The notes beneath the pieces are model-generated. The model worked only from the letters and a program-made list of their open reading frames with translations, searched no databases and was not told the origin of the DNA. The position numbers were made by a program, and so were the translations under genes. A stretch of DNA of 12,182 nucleotides, from positions 1-12,182 of the forward strand of contig MGVM01000036.1 in NCBI GenBank assembly GCA_001800495.1. The letters are read 5' to 3'. This DNA comes from Elusimicrobia bacterium RIFOXYB2_FULL_48_7. GTDB taxonomy: Bacteria > Elusimicrobiota > Endomicrobiia > CG1-02-37-114 > XYA2-FULL-39-19. Shown in pieces: positions 11,313 to 12,182 of the stretch; position 1 is the first letter of the stretch, and every line of letters begins with the position of its first letter.

Positions 11313-12182
11313 TTAATTTTTGGGCTTGTTGATTTTGTAGAGTTTGTATATTTTGCCCGTAAAAAGTAGCGTGTAGTCCTTGTCGATGGTTTTCCGGATA
11401 TGTTTGTAGATTTCCGGGTTTTCCTTTTCCTGCACCTTGAACGCTTTTTCAAATTCGCTGTCGGTGACTATGTAATGCGTCGGTTTTTTGCTGTAGTAGC
11501 ACAGCCGGTGGTCGGCCACGGTATTTTCAAACCCCAGGTGGAAAAAAGTTTCAAGCGGCGTGTTTATGGTTTTGCCCGGCTCGATGAGTTTTTTTACTTC
11601 GGTGATATCCGGCAGGTATGACTTATAATAATCGTTCCTTTTTACCCTGTAAATGTTCGCCCCGCAGGAAACACCCATTGCGGCTACTAAAATAACCAGG
11701 AAAGTGTTTCGCGCGAATTTATTTTTTAAGCTGCCCCAGGTTATCGCCGCGCAGGCCGCGTAAAGCGGGACAATGTGGCAGAGGTACGTTGTCCATTTGT
11801 GGCCGACAAGGAACATAAGCAGTAAAAAGTAGAGCAGGGTAAGCAGGAACACCGGGCGCGCCTTTTCGTCGCTTTTAATCCTGAACGCCGTGTAAATGAA
11901 TGAGCCGATATAAACGGATAATAAAAGGAGGAGCGATTTCGCGAAAGCGGGGAAGTCGCTGGAGAGGCCGTAAGCGAAGAGATAACGCCACCTGATCTCT
12001 GAATAAATAGTTGCCCAGCTGAAACCGGCCTGCGACGGGTAATACTTCCCGCCCACGTTGCCCAGGAACTGGTATTTGAAGGCGTCCAGGTTCTGCATTA
12101 TGTAGAGCCCCCAGAGAATTCCGCACAGGATATACGGAGCGGCGGAAACCAGGAACCCTTTGAGGTCAAGTTTCTTGCGGTC
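11313..12182 (-). CDS. GT39/ArnT-like membrane glycosyltransferase, C-terminal part (cut by window edge)
   Basis: The frame is open from the right edge to a stop at 11313, giving the last 289 residues; the N-terminus is outside the window. Hydrophobic spans appear at about residues 10-28, 80-99, 110-126, 131-151 and 159-177 of the visible part, followed by a soluble tail of about 110 residues. The VGHKWTTYLCHIVPLYAACA segment, with a basic residue and Tyr ahead of a Pro-containing span, and the Trp/Tyr-rich loop before it resemble the later part of dolichyl-phosphate-mannose mannosyltransferase/ArnT-like (GT39/GT83) proteins. These transfer a lipid-linked sugar on the outer face of the membrane. 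The catalytic Asp-rich first loop cannot be checked here. It is the first visible gene of the coupled glycan operon, 17 nt before the aminotransferase. An internal ATG at 12098 is not the start. Confidence 0.78.
   Translation of the reverse strand, partial: DRKKLDLKGFLVSAAPYILCGILWGLYIMQNLDAFKYQFLGNVGGKYYPSQAGFSWATIYSEIRWRYLFAYGLSSDFPAFAKSLLLLLSVYIGSFIYTAFRIKSDEKARPVFLLTLLYFLLLMFLVGHKWTTYLCHIVPLYAACAAITWGSLKNKFARNTFLVILVAAMGVSCGANIYRVKRNDYYKSYLPDITEVKKLIEPGKTINTPLETFFHLGFENTVADHRLCYYSKKPTHYIVTDSEFEKAFKVQEKENPEIYKHIRKTIDKDYTLLFTGKIYKLYKINKPKN

Noticed and set aside
11875..12126. 83-residue minus-strand open frame inside the right-edge glycosyltransferase
   Set aside because: It is out of frame with the membrane protein whose frame stays open to the window edge, and is low-complexity Arg/Leu-rich shadow sequence.
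1..12182. tRNA, rRNA, riboswitch or CRISPR array
   Set aside because: No cloverleaf-like series, conserved rRNA blocks or regularly spaced repeats were recognised on either strand by reading; a covariance-model scan would be needed to exclude small RNAs.

Overview
The window looks like bacterial DNA from a surface-polysaccharide locus interrupted by an accessory, repeat-rich segment. Every gene I can support reads on the minus strand, so transcription runs from right to left. The organism cannot be named from this sequence. Shine-Dalgarno sites, sigma70-type promoters, a signal peptide and a dolichyl-phosphate-mannose-type glycosyltransferase fit a bacterium. My impression of an uncultured Gram-negative lineage rich in small palindromic repeats is a low-confidence inference.

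Right block (9180-12182): the C-terminal part of a multi-spanning GT39/ArnT-like glycosyltransferase, then a DegT-type sugar aminotransferase, then an NAD-dependent sugar epimerase/dehydratase. The aminotransferase and epimerase overlap by 4 nt (ATGA). The block ends in a GC-rich hairpin plus T-run that overlaps the epimerase stop codon. Left block (1-1452): a second, paralogous DegT aminotransferase, then a family-2 glycosyltransferase cut by the window edge. Together the blocks could make and transfer an amino sugar for a surface glycan; the exact sugar is not determinable.

Accessory segment (about 1453-9180): an AT-rich stretch (1591-4198) holds four unrelated small genes: a 3-TM membrane protein, a protein with a Cys/His hydrolase-like pattern, a protein with a HEPN Rx4H motif, and a secreted C-terminally anchored protein. 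Next come an internally deleted DUF4062/AlbA-type gene, an AAA ATPase with a DUF4143 domain, a complete IS66-family insertion sequence, and a small 4-TM protein.

The IS can be delimited to the base: 1970 bp (6463-8432), 23-bp perfect terminal inverted repeats, and an 8-bp target duplication CTTTTTTC. It carries a DUF6788-like gene in place of the usual tnpA/tnpB, read from a consensus-perfect promoter. At least four families of short hairpin repeats are scattered through the segment. One family occurs in two copies that keep base pairing through a compensatory change, and another has three full copies plus one decayed copy. I see no RNA gene or CRISPR array. The best candidate for an undescribed system is the AT-rich HEPN/Cys-hydrolase cassette, offered as a hypothesis only.
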